A stretch of 64,000 nucleotides of DNA from Piscinibacter sp. XHJ-5. Lineage in GTDB: Bacteria; Pseudomonadota; Gammaproteobacteria; Burkholderiales; Burkholderiaceae_C. A program made the position numbers and the translations under genes. The stretch's first letter is position 1. The number at the start of each line of letters is the position of its first letter. Under the pieces are notes generated by a model, which did no database searches, had not been told where the DNA came from, and saw nothing but the letters and a program-made list of their open reading frames with translations. The stretch covers positions 2,542,001 through 2,606,000 of the forward strand of contig NZ_CP123228.1 of the NCBI RefSeq assembly GCF_029855045.1, read 5' to 3'. Shown one piece after another: positions 40,569 through 48,044 of the stretch.

Positions 40569-41588
40569 TCAGGGCTTGGGAATGCCCAGCGTGTCGGGCG
40601 ACACCTTGGCCTTGCCGGCGGCCTGCTGCGTCCAGGCGTAGGCCTGGATCGCAGGGAACACGGCCTTCTGCGCCTCCTCGCCCGCCACCGGGGCGAAGAT
40701 GGCGCCCCGGTTCTGCGCGTACTTGACCATCGCGTCCGCCTTCGGCATTTGCTCGGCCCAGATCTTGTCGAGCGTGGCCGTCACCTCGGCCGGCACGCCC
40801 TTCGGCACGAAGATCCCGAAGTAGTTCACCGGGTCCTTGAAGCCCGGAATGAATTGCGACAGCGGCGGCACGGTGCCGTAGCCCTCGATCTCCAGCGGCT
40901 TGTCGCCGACGACCGCCAGAGGACGCAGGCGCTTGCCGCGGATCATCTCGGTCTGCTCGGCGGCGAGCTGTGTCGTCACCTCGGTCTCGCCCGCCACGGT
41001 GGCGACCACCGCGGGATTGCCGCCGTCGTAGGTGACGTGCTTGTAGGTGACGCCCGCGGCGCGCGACAGCGCCTCGATGGCCGCGTGGCCGCTCGAGTTG
41101 ACGCCGGCCGTGGCCACGCTCACCTGGCCCGGCTTGGCCTTCATCGCTGCCAGCAGCTCGCCCATGTCCTTGTACGGCGCATTGGGGTTGACGCCGACGA
41201 CCGCAATGTGCGCGACGGTGAGGTACATGTTCCAGTCCTTGGCGCTCGTGTCGAGCATGCCGAGGACCTTGTAGGTGCCGAGGTCCTTGGCCGCGCCGGC
41301 GGTCCAGGTGTAGCCGTCCTTCGGCGCCTCCAGCGCGCTCTTGCTGCCGATCGAGCCCGACGCGCCCGGCTGGTTGACGATCACCACCTTCTGTCCGAGG
41401 TGCTTCTCGATCTCCGCCGCCGCGACACGCGTGACCTGGTCGGTCGAGCCGCCGGCGGCCCAGGGCACGATGATGGTGACGGGCTTGGCGGGCTTCCATT
41501 GCGCCATCGCCGTCGAGCTCGCGACGAGCAGGGCGAAGACCGCGGCGGGACGGCCGAGCCGCCTGAGGGTGTGTGGAAGGAAGGTCAT
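40569..41588 (-). CDS. tripartite tricarboxylate transporter substrate-binding protein (TctC/Bug)
   Basis: A 339-residue periplasmic binding protein. A signal peptide (residues 1-30, ending STAMAQ) precedes the mature start KPVTIIVPWAAGGSTD, the hallmark of the large Bug/TctC family of beta-proteobacteria. The ATG at 41588 has GGAGAC upstream; the longer frame lacks a signal peptide. It is the first gene of the operon and should set its ligand specificity. A partial match to the TetR operator lies 40-57 bases upstream. Confidence 0.92.
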   Translation of the reverse strand: MTFLPHTLRRLGRPAAVFALLVASSTAMAQWKPAKPVTIIVPWAAGGSTDQVTRVAAAEIEKHLGQKVVIVNQPGASGSIGSKSALEAPKDGYTWTAGAAKDLGTYKVLGMLDTSAKDWNMYLTVAHIAVVGVNPNAPYKDMGELLAAMKAKPGQVSVATAGVNSSGHAAIEALSRAAGVTYKHVTYDGGNPAVVATVAGETEVTTQLAAEQTEMIRGKRLRPLAVVGDKPLEIEGYGTVPPLSQFIPGFKDPVNYFGIFVPKGVPAEVTATLDKIWAEQMPKADAMVKYAQNRGAIFAPVAGEEAQKAVFPAIQAYAWTQQAAGKAKVSPDTLGIPKP

Positions 41589-41627
41589 CGTGTCGTCTCC
41601 TGGTTGAACGGCCGTTTGCCGGCTCGA

Positions 41628-41645
41628 GTTAACGTTTCGGTGAAT
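41628..41645. promoter_or_regulatory. partial TetR-type operator before tctC
   Basis: GTTAACG-TTTC-GGTGAAT: the right arm equals the perfect palindrome at 42321-42338 and the left arm matches 4 of 7 bases, with the same 4-base spacer. It lies between the tetR stop and the tctC start. Confidence 0.4.
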
Positions 41646-41659
41646 TGCCGCGGCCGCGT

Positions 41660-42310
41660 TCACTCGCGCAGCACATAGCCCATCACCACCTCGGTGATGT
41701 GCGACAAGCGCTCGGACAGAGCCTTCGGCGACATCAGGTCGCGGCCGAAGATGGTCGACAGCGTGTGGTTATTTGACAGGTAGAAGTACGCCAGGCCGGC
41801 GATCGAGATGTACAGCTGCACGGCATCGACGCCACCGCGGAACTGGCCGTCGCGGCGGCCTCGCTCGAGAACGTCGCCCAGCGTCTGGATCAGCGGCGAG
41901 TTCAACTCGCGGATGCGCTTGGATTGCCTGAGATGGCGCGCGCGGTGCAGGTTCTCGCTGTTCAGCAGCGTGAGGAATTCCGGGTGCGCGAGGTAGTGGT
42001 TCCAGGTGAACGCGACGAGCCGGCGCACCGCGTCGGCCGGGTTGGCAGTCTCCAGGTGGAGTGCGTGCTCGGCGTTGCGGATGTCGGCATAGGTCTGCTC
42101 CAGCACGCACAGGAACAGCGCCTCCTTGCTTCCGAAGTAGTAGTAGATGAGCCGCTTGTTGATGCCGGCGCGCTCGGCGATGCTGTCGATGCGTGCGCCG
42201 CCGAGGCCGCGCTCGTGGAACTCGCTCGTCGCGGCGCGCAGGATCTCCTGCTGCGTGCGGTCGGCGTCGCGGGTGCGAAGCTCGGCGACGGAGTCGGCGG
42301 GAGAGGCCAT
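41660..42310 (-). CDS. TetR family transcriptional regulator
   Basis: A 216-residue repressor. The N-terminal helix-turn-helix (residues about 20-65) has TQQEILRAATSEFHERGLGG and the recognition segment NKRLIYYYFGSKEALF; the C-terminal ligand domain is of the type with YLAHPEFLTLLNSEN. I took the second ATG (42310) because the first is only three codons earlier. It sits immediately upstream of tctC on the same strand and divergent from the ThDP enzyme, with a perfect palindrome in between. It probably represses the catabolic operon. Confidence 0.9.
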   Translation of the reverse strand: MASPADSVAELRTRDADRTQQEILRAATSEFHERGLGGARIDSIAERAGINKRLIYYYFGSKEALFLCVLEQTYADIRNAEHALHLETANPADAVRRLVAFTWNHYLAHPEFLTLLNSENLHRARHLRQSKRIRELNSPLIQTLGDVLERGRRDGQFRGGVDAVQLYISIAGLAYFYLSNNHTLSTIFGRDLMSPKALSERLSHITEVVMGYVLRE

Positions 42311-42320
42311 GGTCCACATA

Positions 42321-42338
42321 ATTCACCGATTGGTGAAT
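42321..42338. promoter_or_regulatory. palindromic operator ATTCACC-N4-GGTGAAT
   Basis: A perfect 7+4+7 inverted repeat, 10 bases upstream of the tetR ATG and 46 bases upstream of the divergent ThDP-enzyme start. Size and place fit a TetR operator controlling both directions. Confidence 0.7.
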
Positions 42339-42371
42339 AGCGGGCATCCGGTCGAACCCGTACCACCCACC

Positions 42372-42377
42372 TACACT
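42372..42377 (+). promoter_or_regulatory. candidate -10 box (TACACT) for the ThDP enzyme gene
   Basis: TACACT ends 7 bases before the ATG at 42385; with no ribosome site visible, the transcript may be leaderless. Confidence 0.4.
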
Positions 42378-42384
42378 CGTTTCC

Positions 42385-44097
42385 ATGACTGCGAATCCCT
42401 CACGACGTCTGGCCGGCCATGCCCTTGTCGAAGCTCTCGTCGCCCAAGGCGTCGACACCGTCTTCGGTGTTCCGGGCGAAAGCTTTCTCGCCGTGCTCGA
42501 CGGCTTTCACGAGCATCGCGACAAGATCCGCTTCATCGCGTGCCGGCAGGAGGGCGGGGCGGCCTTCATGGCGGAGGCGCAAGGCAAGCTGAGCGGCCGT
42601 CCGGGGATCTGCTTCGCGACTCGCGGGCCGGGTGCCACCAACGCCAGCATCGGCCTGCACACCGCCTTCCAGGACAGCACGCCGATGGTCCTGTTCATCG
42701 GCCAGGTCGCGAGCGACCAGCGCGACCGCGAAGCGTTCCAGGAGGTCGACTACCGGCAGATGCTGGGACCCGGCACGCTGGGCTTCGCGAAGTGGGTCGG
42801 CGAGATCCAGGACCCGAACCGGCTGCCCGAGTATGTGGCGCGCGCTTTCCACACGGCGATGCAGGGCCGGCCCGGTCCCGTGGTCCTCACGCTGCCCGAG
42901 GACATGCTCACCTCGCCCACCGACGCACCGGTGCTGCCGCGCGCCGAGCCCGCGCTTGCCTGGCCCGCGCCCGGTGCGTTGCGAGAGGTCCGCACCATGC
43001 TGCTGGCGGCGCAGCGGCCGTTCGTCATCGTGGGCGGCAGCGGCTGGGACGCTGCAGCCTGCGAAGCGCTGCAGCGCTTCGCCGAAAGCTGGAAGCTGCC
43101 GGTCGGCTGCGCCTTCCGCTTCCAGGACCTGATGGACAACCGCCATCCGAACTACGCGGGCGACGTGGGCATCGGCATCAATCCGAAGCTCGCCACGCGC
43201 ATCGCCGAAGCCGACCTGGTGATCGCCGTCGGCGCGCGTCTCGGCGAGATGACGACCGGCGGCTATTCGCTGCTCGCGCCGCCGCGGCCGGCGCAGAAGC
43301 TCATCCACATCCATGCCGGCGCCGAGGAGCTGGGCCGCGTGTACGCCGCCGACCTGATGCTGCAATCGGCGATGGCCTACGCCGCCAAGGCCCTGGAAAC
43401 ACTGACGCCGCCTCCCTCGCTGCCCTGGGATGCCTGGACCGCGTCCGCGCATGCCGACTACGAGGCCAACCTCGTCGGGCAGGAGGTCGAGCCGCTCGAC
43501 ATGGCCGTGGTCGTCAAGACGATCCAGCGCCTCGCGCCGCCCGACACGGTCTACACCAATGGCGCCGGCAACTACAGCGGCTGGCTGCATCGGTACTGCC
43601 GCTATCCCGGGCTGCAGCACCACGGCAGGACGCAACTCGCGCCGACCTCGGGCGCGATGGGCTACGGCGTGCCGGCCGCGGTGGCGGCGTCGCTGCTCTA
43701 CCCGGATCGCACGGCGGTCAACATCGCCGGCGACGGTGATTTCCTGATGACGGGACAGGAGCTCGCCACGGCGACGCAGTACGGCGCGACCCGGCTGATC
43801 AGCATCGTCGTCGACAACGGCACCTACGGCACGATCCGCATGCACCAGGAACGCGAGTACCCGGCGCGGGTGAGCGGCACCGACCTGTTCAATCCGGATT
43901 TCGCGGCTTTGGCGCGGGCTTACGGCTGGCGGTCCGACACCGTGGTGAACACCGGGCAGTTCGAGCCCGCGTTCGCGGCCGCGCTGCAAAGTGGCAGGCC
44001 GACCTTGCTGCACCTGAAGCTGCCGGCGGACGTGATCACGAGCCGCACGACCCTGGCCGCCATTCGTGCGGGCGCACAAGCCCGGCGTGCGGGGTGA
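42385..44097 (+). CDS. thiamine diphosphate-dependent enzyme, acetolactate-synthase-like
   Basis: A 570-residue ThDP enzyme with the PYR-central-PP layout. The cofactor-activating glutamate is Glu56 (ACRQEGGAAFMAEA). The ThDP/Mg motif begins GDGDFLMTGQELATAT and ends with an asparagine in VDNGTYG. It is not beside an ilvN-type regulatory subunit, and the active site outside these motifs is not diagnostic, so it may be a 2-oxo-acid decarboxylase, a carboligase or a catabolic acetolactate synthase. It is divergent from tetR across the palindrome and could belong to the same regulon. Confidence 0.82.
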   Translation: MTANPSRRLAGHALVEALVAQGVDTVFGVPGESFLAVLDGFHEHRDKIRFIACRQEGGAAFMAEAQGKLSGRPGICFATRGPGATNASIGLHTAFQDSTPMVLFIGQVASDQRDREAFQEVDYRQMLGPGTLGFAKWVGEIQDPNRLPEYVARAFHTAMQGRPGPVVLTLPEDMLTSPTDAPVLPRAEPALAWPAPGALREVRTMLLAAQRPFVIVGGSGWDAAACEALQRFAESWKLPVGCAFRFQDLMDNRHPNYAGDVGIGINPKLATRIAEADLVIAVGARLGEMTTGGYSLLAPPRPAQKLIHIHAGAEELGRVYAADLMLQSAMAYAAKALETLTPPPSLPWDAWTASAHADYEANLVGQEVEPLDMAVVVKTIQRLAPPDTVYTNGAGNYSGWLHRYCRYPGLQHHGRTQLAPTSGAMGYGVPAAVAASLLYPDRTAVNIAGDGDFLMTGQELATATQYGATRLISIVVDNGTYGTIRMHQEREYPARVSGTDLFNPDFAALARAYGWRSDTVVNTGQFEPAFAAALQSGRPTLLHLKLPADVITSRTTLAAIRAGAQARRAG

Positions 44098-44121
44098 CGA
44101 CCGCTTGCCTCCACCGCCGAC

Positions 44122-45024
44122 CTACGACGTCTTGCTGCCGCGGAGCATCAGCACCACGCCGACCAGCACGACGCCTGCGGCAATCCACTCGAAGGGCGTG
44201 ACCACCTCGCCGAGCACGACCACGCCCAGCAGCATCGCGATCACCGGATTCACGAAGGTGTAGCTCGAGGCCAGCCCGGCGCTCGCTCGCGCCAGCAGCA
44301 CCATGTAGGCGTTGAACGCGATCAGCGATCCGAAGACCACCAGGTACACCCAGGCCGCGACGGCGGCCGGCTGGGGCGGCCATTGAGGCGCCTCGCCATC
44401 GAGCAGCGACAGCGCCATCAGCACCAGCCCGCCGCAGATCATCTCGCTGGCGAAGCCCGTGGCGCCGGGCGCGAGCGGCAGGCTGCGCTGGCTCAGCACG
44501 CTGCCGGTGGACCAGGCGATGCAGGCGATCGCGATCGCCGCCAGACCCGCCGGCGATGCCTGGAAGCCGGCACCCTGCGTGAGCATCAGCACGCCGCCCA
44601 GACCGACGACGATGCCGGCCAGCTCGAGCCGGCTGGGCTTGACGCCGTAGAGCAGATTCAGCGCAGCGATCATCAGCGGCACGATGGCGATGAAGGCGAC
44701 CACCAGCCCGGAGCCGACCGTCAGCTCGGCGTAGGCCGTGCCGCCCATGCCGCCGCCCAGCATCAACGTGCCGACGACCAGCGCGTTGCGCCATTGCCTG
44801 GCAGCCGGCCAAGGCGAACCGCGCCAGCGCATCCATGCCATCAGCACGGCGCCGGCGACCAGGAAGCGCGTGCCCATCTGGAAGAACGGCGGAAAGCTGA
44901 GCAGCGCGAACTTGATCGCGAGATAGGTCGAGCCCCAGACCAGCCAGGTGGCGGCGAGGCACAGCAGGAGCAGGCCCGACAGCGGCGAGCCGGAGGTGGA
45001 GCGGGCAGAGGCGATTGAACTCAT
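44122..45024 (-). CDS. EamA/DMT family exporter, YedA-like
   Basis: A 300-residue inner-membrane protein with ten hydrophobic segments arranged as two EamA repeats (CLAATWLVWGSTYLAIKFAL in repeat 1 and AIACIAWSTGSVLSQRSL in repeat 2). YedA-like members export amino acids or related metabolites. I chose the ATG at 45024, which places the first helix at the usual distance; an in-frame ATG exists at 45090. It is divergent from an Lrp-type regulator, a frequent pairing for amino-acid exporters. Confidence 0.88.
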   Translation of the reverse strand: MSSIASARSTSGSPLSGLLLLCLAATWLVWGSTYLAIKFALLSFPPFFQMGTRFLVAGAVLMAWMRWRGSPWPAARQWRNALVVGTLMLGGGMGGTAYAELTVGSGLVVAFIAIVPLMIAALNLLYGVKPSRLELAGIVVGLGGVLMLTQGAGFQASPAGLAAIAIACIAWSTGSVLSQRSLPLAPGATGFASEMICGGLVLMALSLLDGEAPQWPPQPAAVAAWVYLVVFGSLIAFNAYMVLLARASAGLASSYTFVNPVIAMLLGVVVLGEVVTPFEWIAAGVVLVGVVLMLRGSKTS

Positions 45025-45153
45025 GGCAGGCGGCCGGTTGATTGTTCGTTGTGGGCCGAATGGTATGAAGGCAAGGGGGTCTGAAGCCATAGGATCTTGA
45101 AGGTTTTCGGCGCAGAATGCCTGCCGTTTCCGGCCATGTGATCAGGTTCTGCC

Positions 45154-45636
45154 TTGAACATCGAAATCGACGCCCACGACACCAGGATCCTCGCCGAACT
45201 GCAGGCCGATGCGCGGCTGTCGATGGCCGAGCTCGGACGGCGAGTGCACCTGAGCCAGCCTGCGGTCACCGAGCGCGTGCGCAAGCTCGAATCGGCGGGC
45301 GTCATCACCGGCTATCGGGCAACGGTCGATCTCTCGCGGCTGGGCTACGGCATCCGCGCGATCGTGCGCATCGGCCGCGCGGAGTACCTGCGCATGGTCA
45401 AGGTCGTGCAGCAGACGCCCGAAGTCGTCAATGCCTACAACGTGACCGGAGAGGACAGCTGGGTCGTCGAGATCGCGGTCATCGACGTGGCGCACCTCGA
45501 TGCGGTGCTCAGCAAGTTCTGCATGCTGACCGAGACGTCCACCGCGATCATCCTCAACGCCGTGCGCCAGCACCAACCCATGCCGCCGGCACGGCGCGAG
45601 GAGGTCAAGCCGGCTCGAAAGCGCGCTCGCGCGTGA
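45154..45636 (+). CDS. Lrp/AsnC family transcriptional regulator
   Basis: A 160-residue regulator with an N-terminal winged helix (DTRILAELQADARLSMAELG, then SQPAVTERVRKLESAGVITGY) and a C-terminal RAM/ACT-like ligand domain (from about 65). The start is TTG. It lies divergent from the EamA exporter, so an amino acid or related molecule is the likely effector and the exporter the likely target. The tail is Lys/Arg-rich. Confidence 0.9.
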   Translation: MNIEIDAHDTRILAELQADARLSMAELGRRVHLSQPAVTERVRKLESAGVITGYRATVDLSRLGYGIRAIVRIGRAEYLRMVKVVQQTPEVVNAYNVTGEDSWVVEIAVIDVAHLDAVLSKFCMLTETSTAIILNAVRQHQPMPPARREEVKPARKRARA

Positions 45637-45721
45637 CGCGCGCATGGCGCGCCGCCCGTCGCCGCGTGTTACCAATGACGACTCACGGCGCGGGGCGGCC
45701 GCACTACCATCGAGGAACGCC

Positions 45722-46219
45722 ATGACCACGCCCGACTTCAGCACCTGCGACCTGTGCGACCTGCACAAGAACGACGCCAGCGGCGCGTTCCGTGTGCTGC
45801 CGCCGGTGTTCCGCGACTTCGGCGCGCGGCGCCGCTTCGCCGGCCCGGTGAGCACGCTGCGCTGCTTCGAGGACAACTCGCTGGTGAAGGCGGCGCTGGA
45901 GGAGGCGGGACGACATCGCGTGCTGGTGGTCGATGCCGGCGGCTCGATGCGCCGGGCGCTCGTCGGCGGCAATCTCGCTGCGGCGGCGGTGCGCAACGGC
46001 TGGGCCGGCATCGTCGTGCACGGCTGCGTGCGCGACAGCGCCGAGCTCTCGCAGGCCGAGGTCGGCATCCGCGCACTGGCGCTGATGCCGCTGCCCACCG
46101 AGAAGCGCAACACCGGCGAGCGCGACGTGCCGGTGCAGATCGCCGGCGTGTGGGTGCGGCCGGGCGACTGGCTGTACGCCGACGACGACGGCATGGTCGT
46201 GATGGCCGAACCGGCCTGA
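45722..46219 (+). CDS. rraA: RraA family protein (ribonuclease E inhibitor / HMG aldolase fold)
   Basis: A 165-residue RraA. The family marks are FSTCDLCDLHKNDA at the start, VVDAGGSMRRALVGGNLAAAAVRNGW in the middle, GIVVHGCVRDSAEL (with the conserved Arg-Asp) and GDWLYADDDGMVV near the end. In E. coli RraA inhibits RNase E; several relatives are 4-hydroxy-4-methyl-2-oxoglutarate aldolases, and the Arg-Asp pair is kept for both. The ATG at 45722 has GAGGAA before it. A decayed relative lies at 60738-61045. Confidence 0.9.
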   Translation: MTTPDFSTCDLCDLHKNDASGAFRVLPPVFRDFGARRRFAGPVSTLRCFEDNSLVKAALEEAGRHRVLVVDAGGSMRRALVGGNLAAAAVRNGWAGIVVHGCVRDSAELSQAEVGIRALALMPLPTEKRNTGERDVPVQIAGVWVRPGDWLYADDDGMVVMAEPA

Positions 46220-46240
46220 CACTCCTTCCAGGGACTCGAG

Positions 46241-46669
46241 ATGAACATCCGCGAGTTCGCCGAGCACACCGGGCTCACTGCCCATACGCTGCGCTACTAC
46301 GAGCGCGTCGGCCTGATGGGCCAGATCGGGCGCGAGGCCAACGGCCATCGTGTCTACGGCCCGCAGGATTCACAGTGGGTCACCTTCCTGCACCATCTTC
46401 GGCAGACCGGCATGTCGATCCGCGACATGCAGCGCTACTGCTCGCTTCGCGAGCAGGGCGACGCCACCCTGCAGGCGCGGCTCGCGCTGCTGGAGCGCCA
46501 TTCCGACAAGGTGGCCGCCCAGCTGCGCTCGCAGCACGAGCATCTCGCGCGGCTGCGCGAGACCGTCGCGGCCTACCAGACGCGCCTGCAGCGCCAGGGC
46601 CCGCGCGTCGCAGAGGCTGCGGCTACGGCCTCACCAGCTCGAGAAGTCGATCCAGCCCACCGTCGTTGA
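46241..46669 (+). CDS. MerR family transcriptional regulator
   Basis: A 142-residue regulator. The MerR winged helix is clear (FAEHTGLTAHTLRYYERVGLM, residues 5-25) and is followed by an antiparallel coiled-coil dimerisation helix (about 75-120). No effector cysteines are seen, so it is not a metal-type MerR. Its last 47 bases overlap the 3' end of serB on the opposite strand. Confidence 0.88.
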   Translation: MNIREFAEHTGLTAHTLRYYERVGLMGQIGREANGHRVYGPQDSQWVTFLHHLRQTGMSIRDMQRYCSLREQGDATLQARLALLERHSDKVAAQLRSQHEHLARLRETVAAYQTRLQRQGPRVAEAAATASPAREVDPAHRR

Positions 46670-47333
46670 TCGCGACCATCGCCTGCTCGCGCACCTTGGG
46701 CTTGGCGTGGTAGGCCACCGACAGGCCCGCCACGCTCATCATCGGCAGGTCGTTCGCGCCGTCGCCGACGGCGATCGCCCGGGTCGGCTCGATGTGCAGC
46801 TGGGCGCAGGTGGTCAGCAGCATGCGCTTCTTCTCTTCGCCGTCGCAGATGTCGCCCCAGGGCTGGTCGATCATCGCGCCGGTGAGCGCCCCGTCGTGCA
46901 CGCCGAGCACATTGGAGCGCGTGAAGTCGATGCCCAGCCGATCGCGGATGCGGTCGGTGAAGAAGGTGAAGCCGCCCGACACCAGCAGTGTCTTCAAGCC
47001 GGCCGATTGCGCCGCGCGCACCAGCGTTTCGGCGCCGGGGTTGAGCTGCAGGCGCCGCTCGTACACCGCATGCAGCGCGCTCACCGGCACGCCCTTGAGC
47101 AGCGCCACGCGCTGGCGCAGGCTCTCCTTGTAGTCGGTGATCTCGCCGCGCATTGCCGATTCGGTGATCGCGGCGACCTCAGCCTTGCGACCCGCGGCCG
47201 CCGCGATCTCGTCGACGCACTCGATGTTGATCAGCGTCGAGTCCATGTCGAGCGCGAGCAGGCGGAAGTCGGCCAAGCGAAGGGGCGGCGTGAAGCCCCG
47301 GACGACGAGGCCGGGAGGGGACGAGGCGGACAT
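46623..47333 (-). CDS. serB: phosphoserine phosphatase
   Basis: A 236-residue HAD phosphatase, the last step of serine synthesis. The nucleophile motif is LALDMDSTLIN (Asp29 and Asp31), followed by the ECVDEIAAAAG cap, LLVSGGFTFFTDRI (motif II serine) and GDGANDLPMM (motif IV). It is short for SerB because it lacks the N-terminal ACT domain of E. coli SerB. It converges with the MerR gene. Confidence 0.94.
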   Translation of the reverse strand: MSASSPPGLVVRGFTPPLRLADFRLLALDMDSTLINIECVDEIAAAAGRKAEVAAITESAMRGEITDYKESLRQRVALLKGVPVSALHAVYERRLQLNPGAETLVRAAQSAGLKTLLVSGGFTFFTDRIRDRLGIDFTRSNVLGVHDGALTGAMIDQPWGDICDGEEKKRMLLTTCAQLHIEPTRAIAVGDGANDLPMMSVAGLSVAYHAKPKVREQAMVAINDGGLDRLLELVRP

Positions 47334-47407
47334 GGGCGGGACGGCGAAGGAGGGAGTCGGATTCTACGGTCGCACCCCGCCGGCCCAGTCGGTGCCTGGC
47401 GGCACGG

Positions 47408-47881
47408 TCACCGCGTCCTGTCGACCTTGCGGTGGGCCTGCGGCACGAGCATGAGGGCGGCCGAGCCGTAGTACTTGTGATACTCGGCGACCATCTCGCC
47501 CTGGATGACCACGGGGTCCGTGGCCACGTGCCTGCGCGCCTCCTCGATGTCCGCCACGGCGAGGACGAAGAGGCCGCGCCACCCGTCCACGCCGTCCAGC
47601 GGCCCCGCCAGCACGAGGGTTCCGTCGGCGGCCAGCCGGTCGATGTTCGCGAAGTGGCCCTTGAACATCTCGTCGCGGTCCCTTCCGGCCGGCACGCGGT
47701 TCGGGCCTGTCTTCAGGATGACCAGGACATAGCTGCGCATGCCGCGCTCGTCCGCACCGACGGACTTCGCCAGCGCCTCGTCGTAGGCGGGGCCGGCGGG
47801 CGGGCCGGCCGCGTGCGCCTGGGCACACAGCGCCAGCAGGATCAAGCCGGTCTTCGACATGAACGCACGGAACGCGGACAT
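47408..47881 (-). CDS. exported YciI-like domain protein
   Basis: A 157-residue protein. The ATG at 47881 gives a signal peptide (SKTGLILLALCAQAHAAG). The rest is a single YciI-type ferredoxin-like domain (MRSYVLVILKTGPNR, then HFANIDRLAADGTLVLAGPL and the late WRGLFVLAV and EARRHV). The conserved histidine of the YciI active site is the HFANID histidine. YciI proteins are usually cytoplasmic; export is unusual. The function is unknown. Confidence 0.78.
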   Translation of the reverse strand: MSAFRAFMSKTGLILLALCAQAHAAGPPAGPAYDEALAKSVGADERGMRSYVLVILKTGPNRVPAGRDRDEMFKGHFANIDRLAADGTLVLAGPLDGVDGWRGLFVLAVADIEEARRHVATDPVVIQGEMVAEYHKYYGSAALMLVPQAHRKVDRTR

Positions 47882-47914
47882 CGCAGCCCCTTGCCTTGAC
47901 CACCACACGGAGGA

Positions 47915-47946
47915 ACGCCCCGGCGGCCTTGGGTCCGCCGGGGCGT
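47915..47946 (-). terminator. 12-bp GC-rich hairpin after mfd
   Basis: A perfect 12-bp stem with 8-base loop (arms 47915-47926 and 47935-47946) about 100 bases beyond the mfd stop, followed leftwards by TTCCTCC. It is the strongest stem in the region, but the T-run is short. Confidence 0.5.
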
Positions 47947-48044
47947 GGGAGGGGTTCCCACCACCCTGCCGGCAGGGGGAACCGGAAGCCATGGTGCGCC
48001 TTTGCGCCGTGCCCGCCAATCGCGCGAATCGGGGGTACCCCCCA

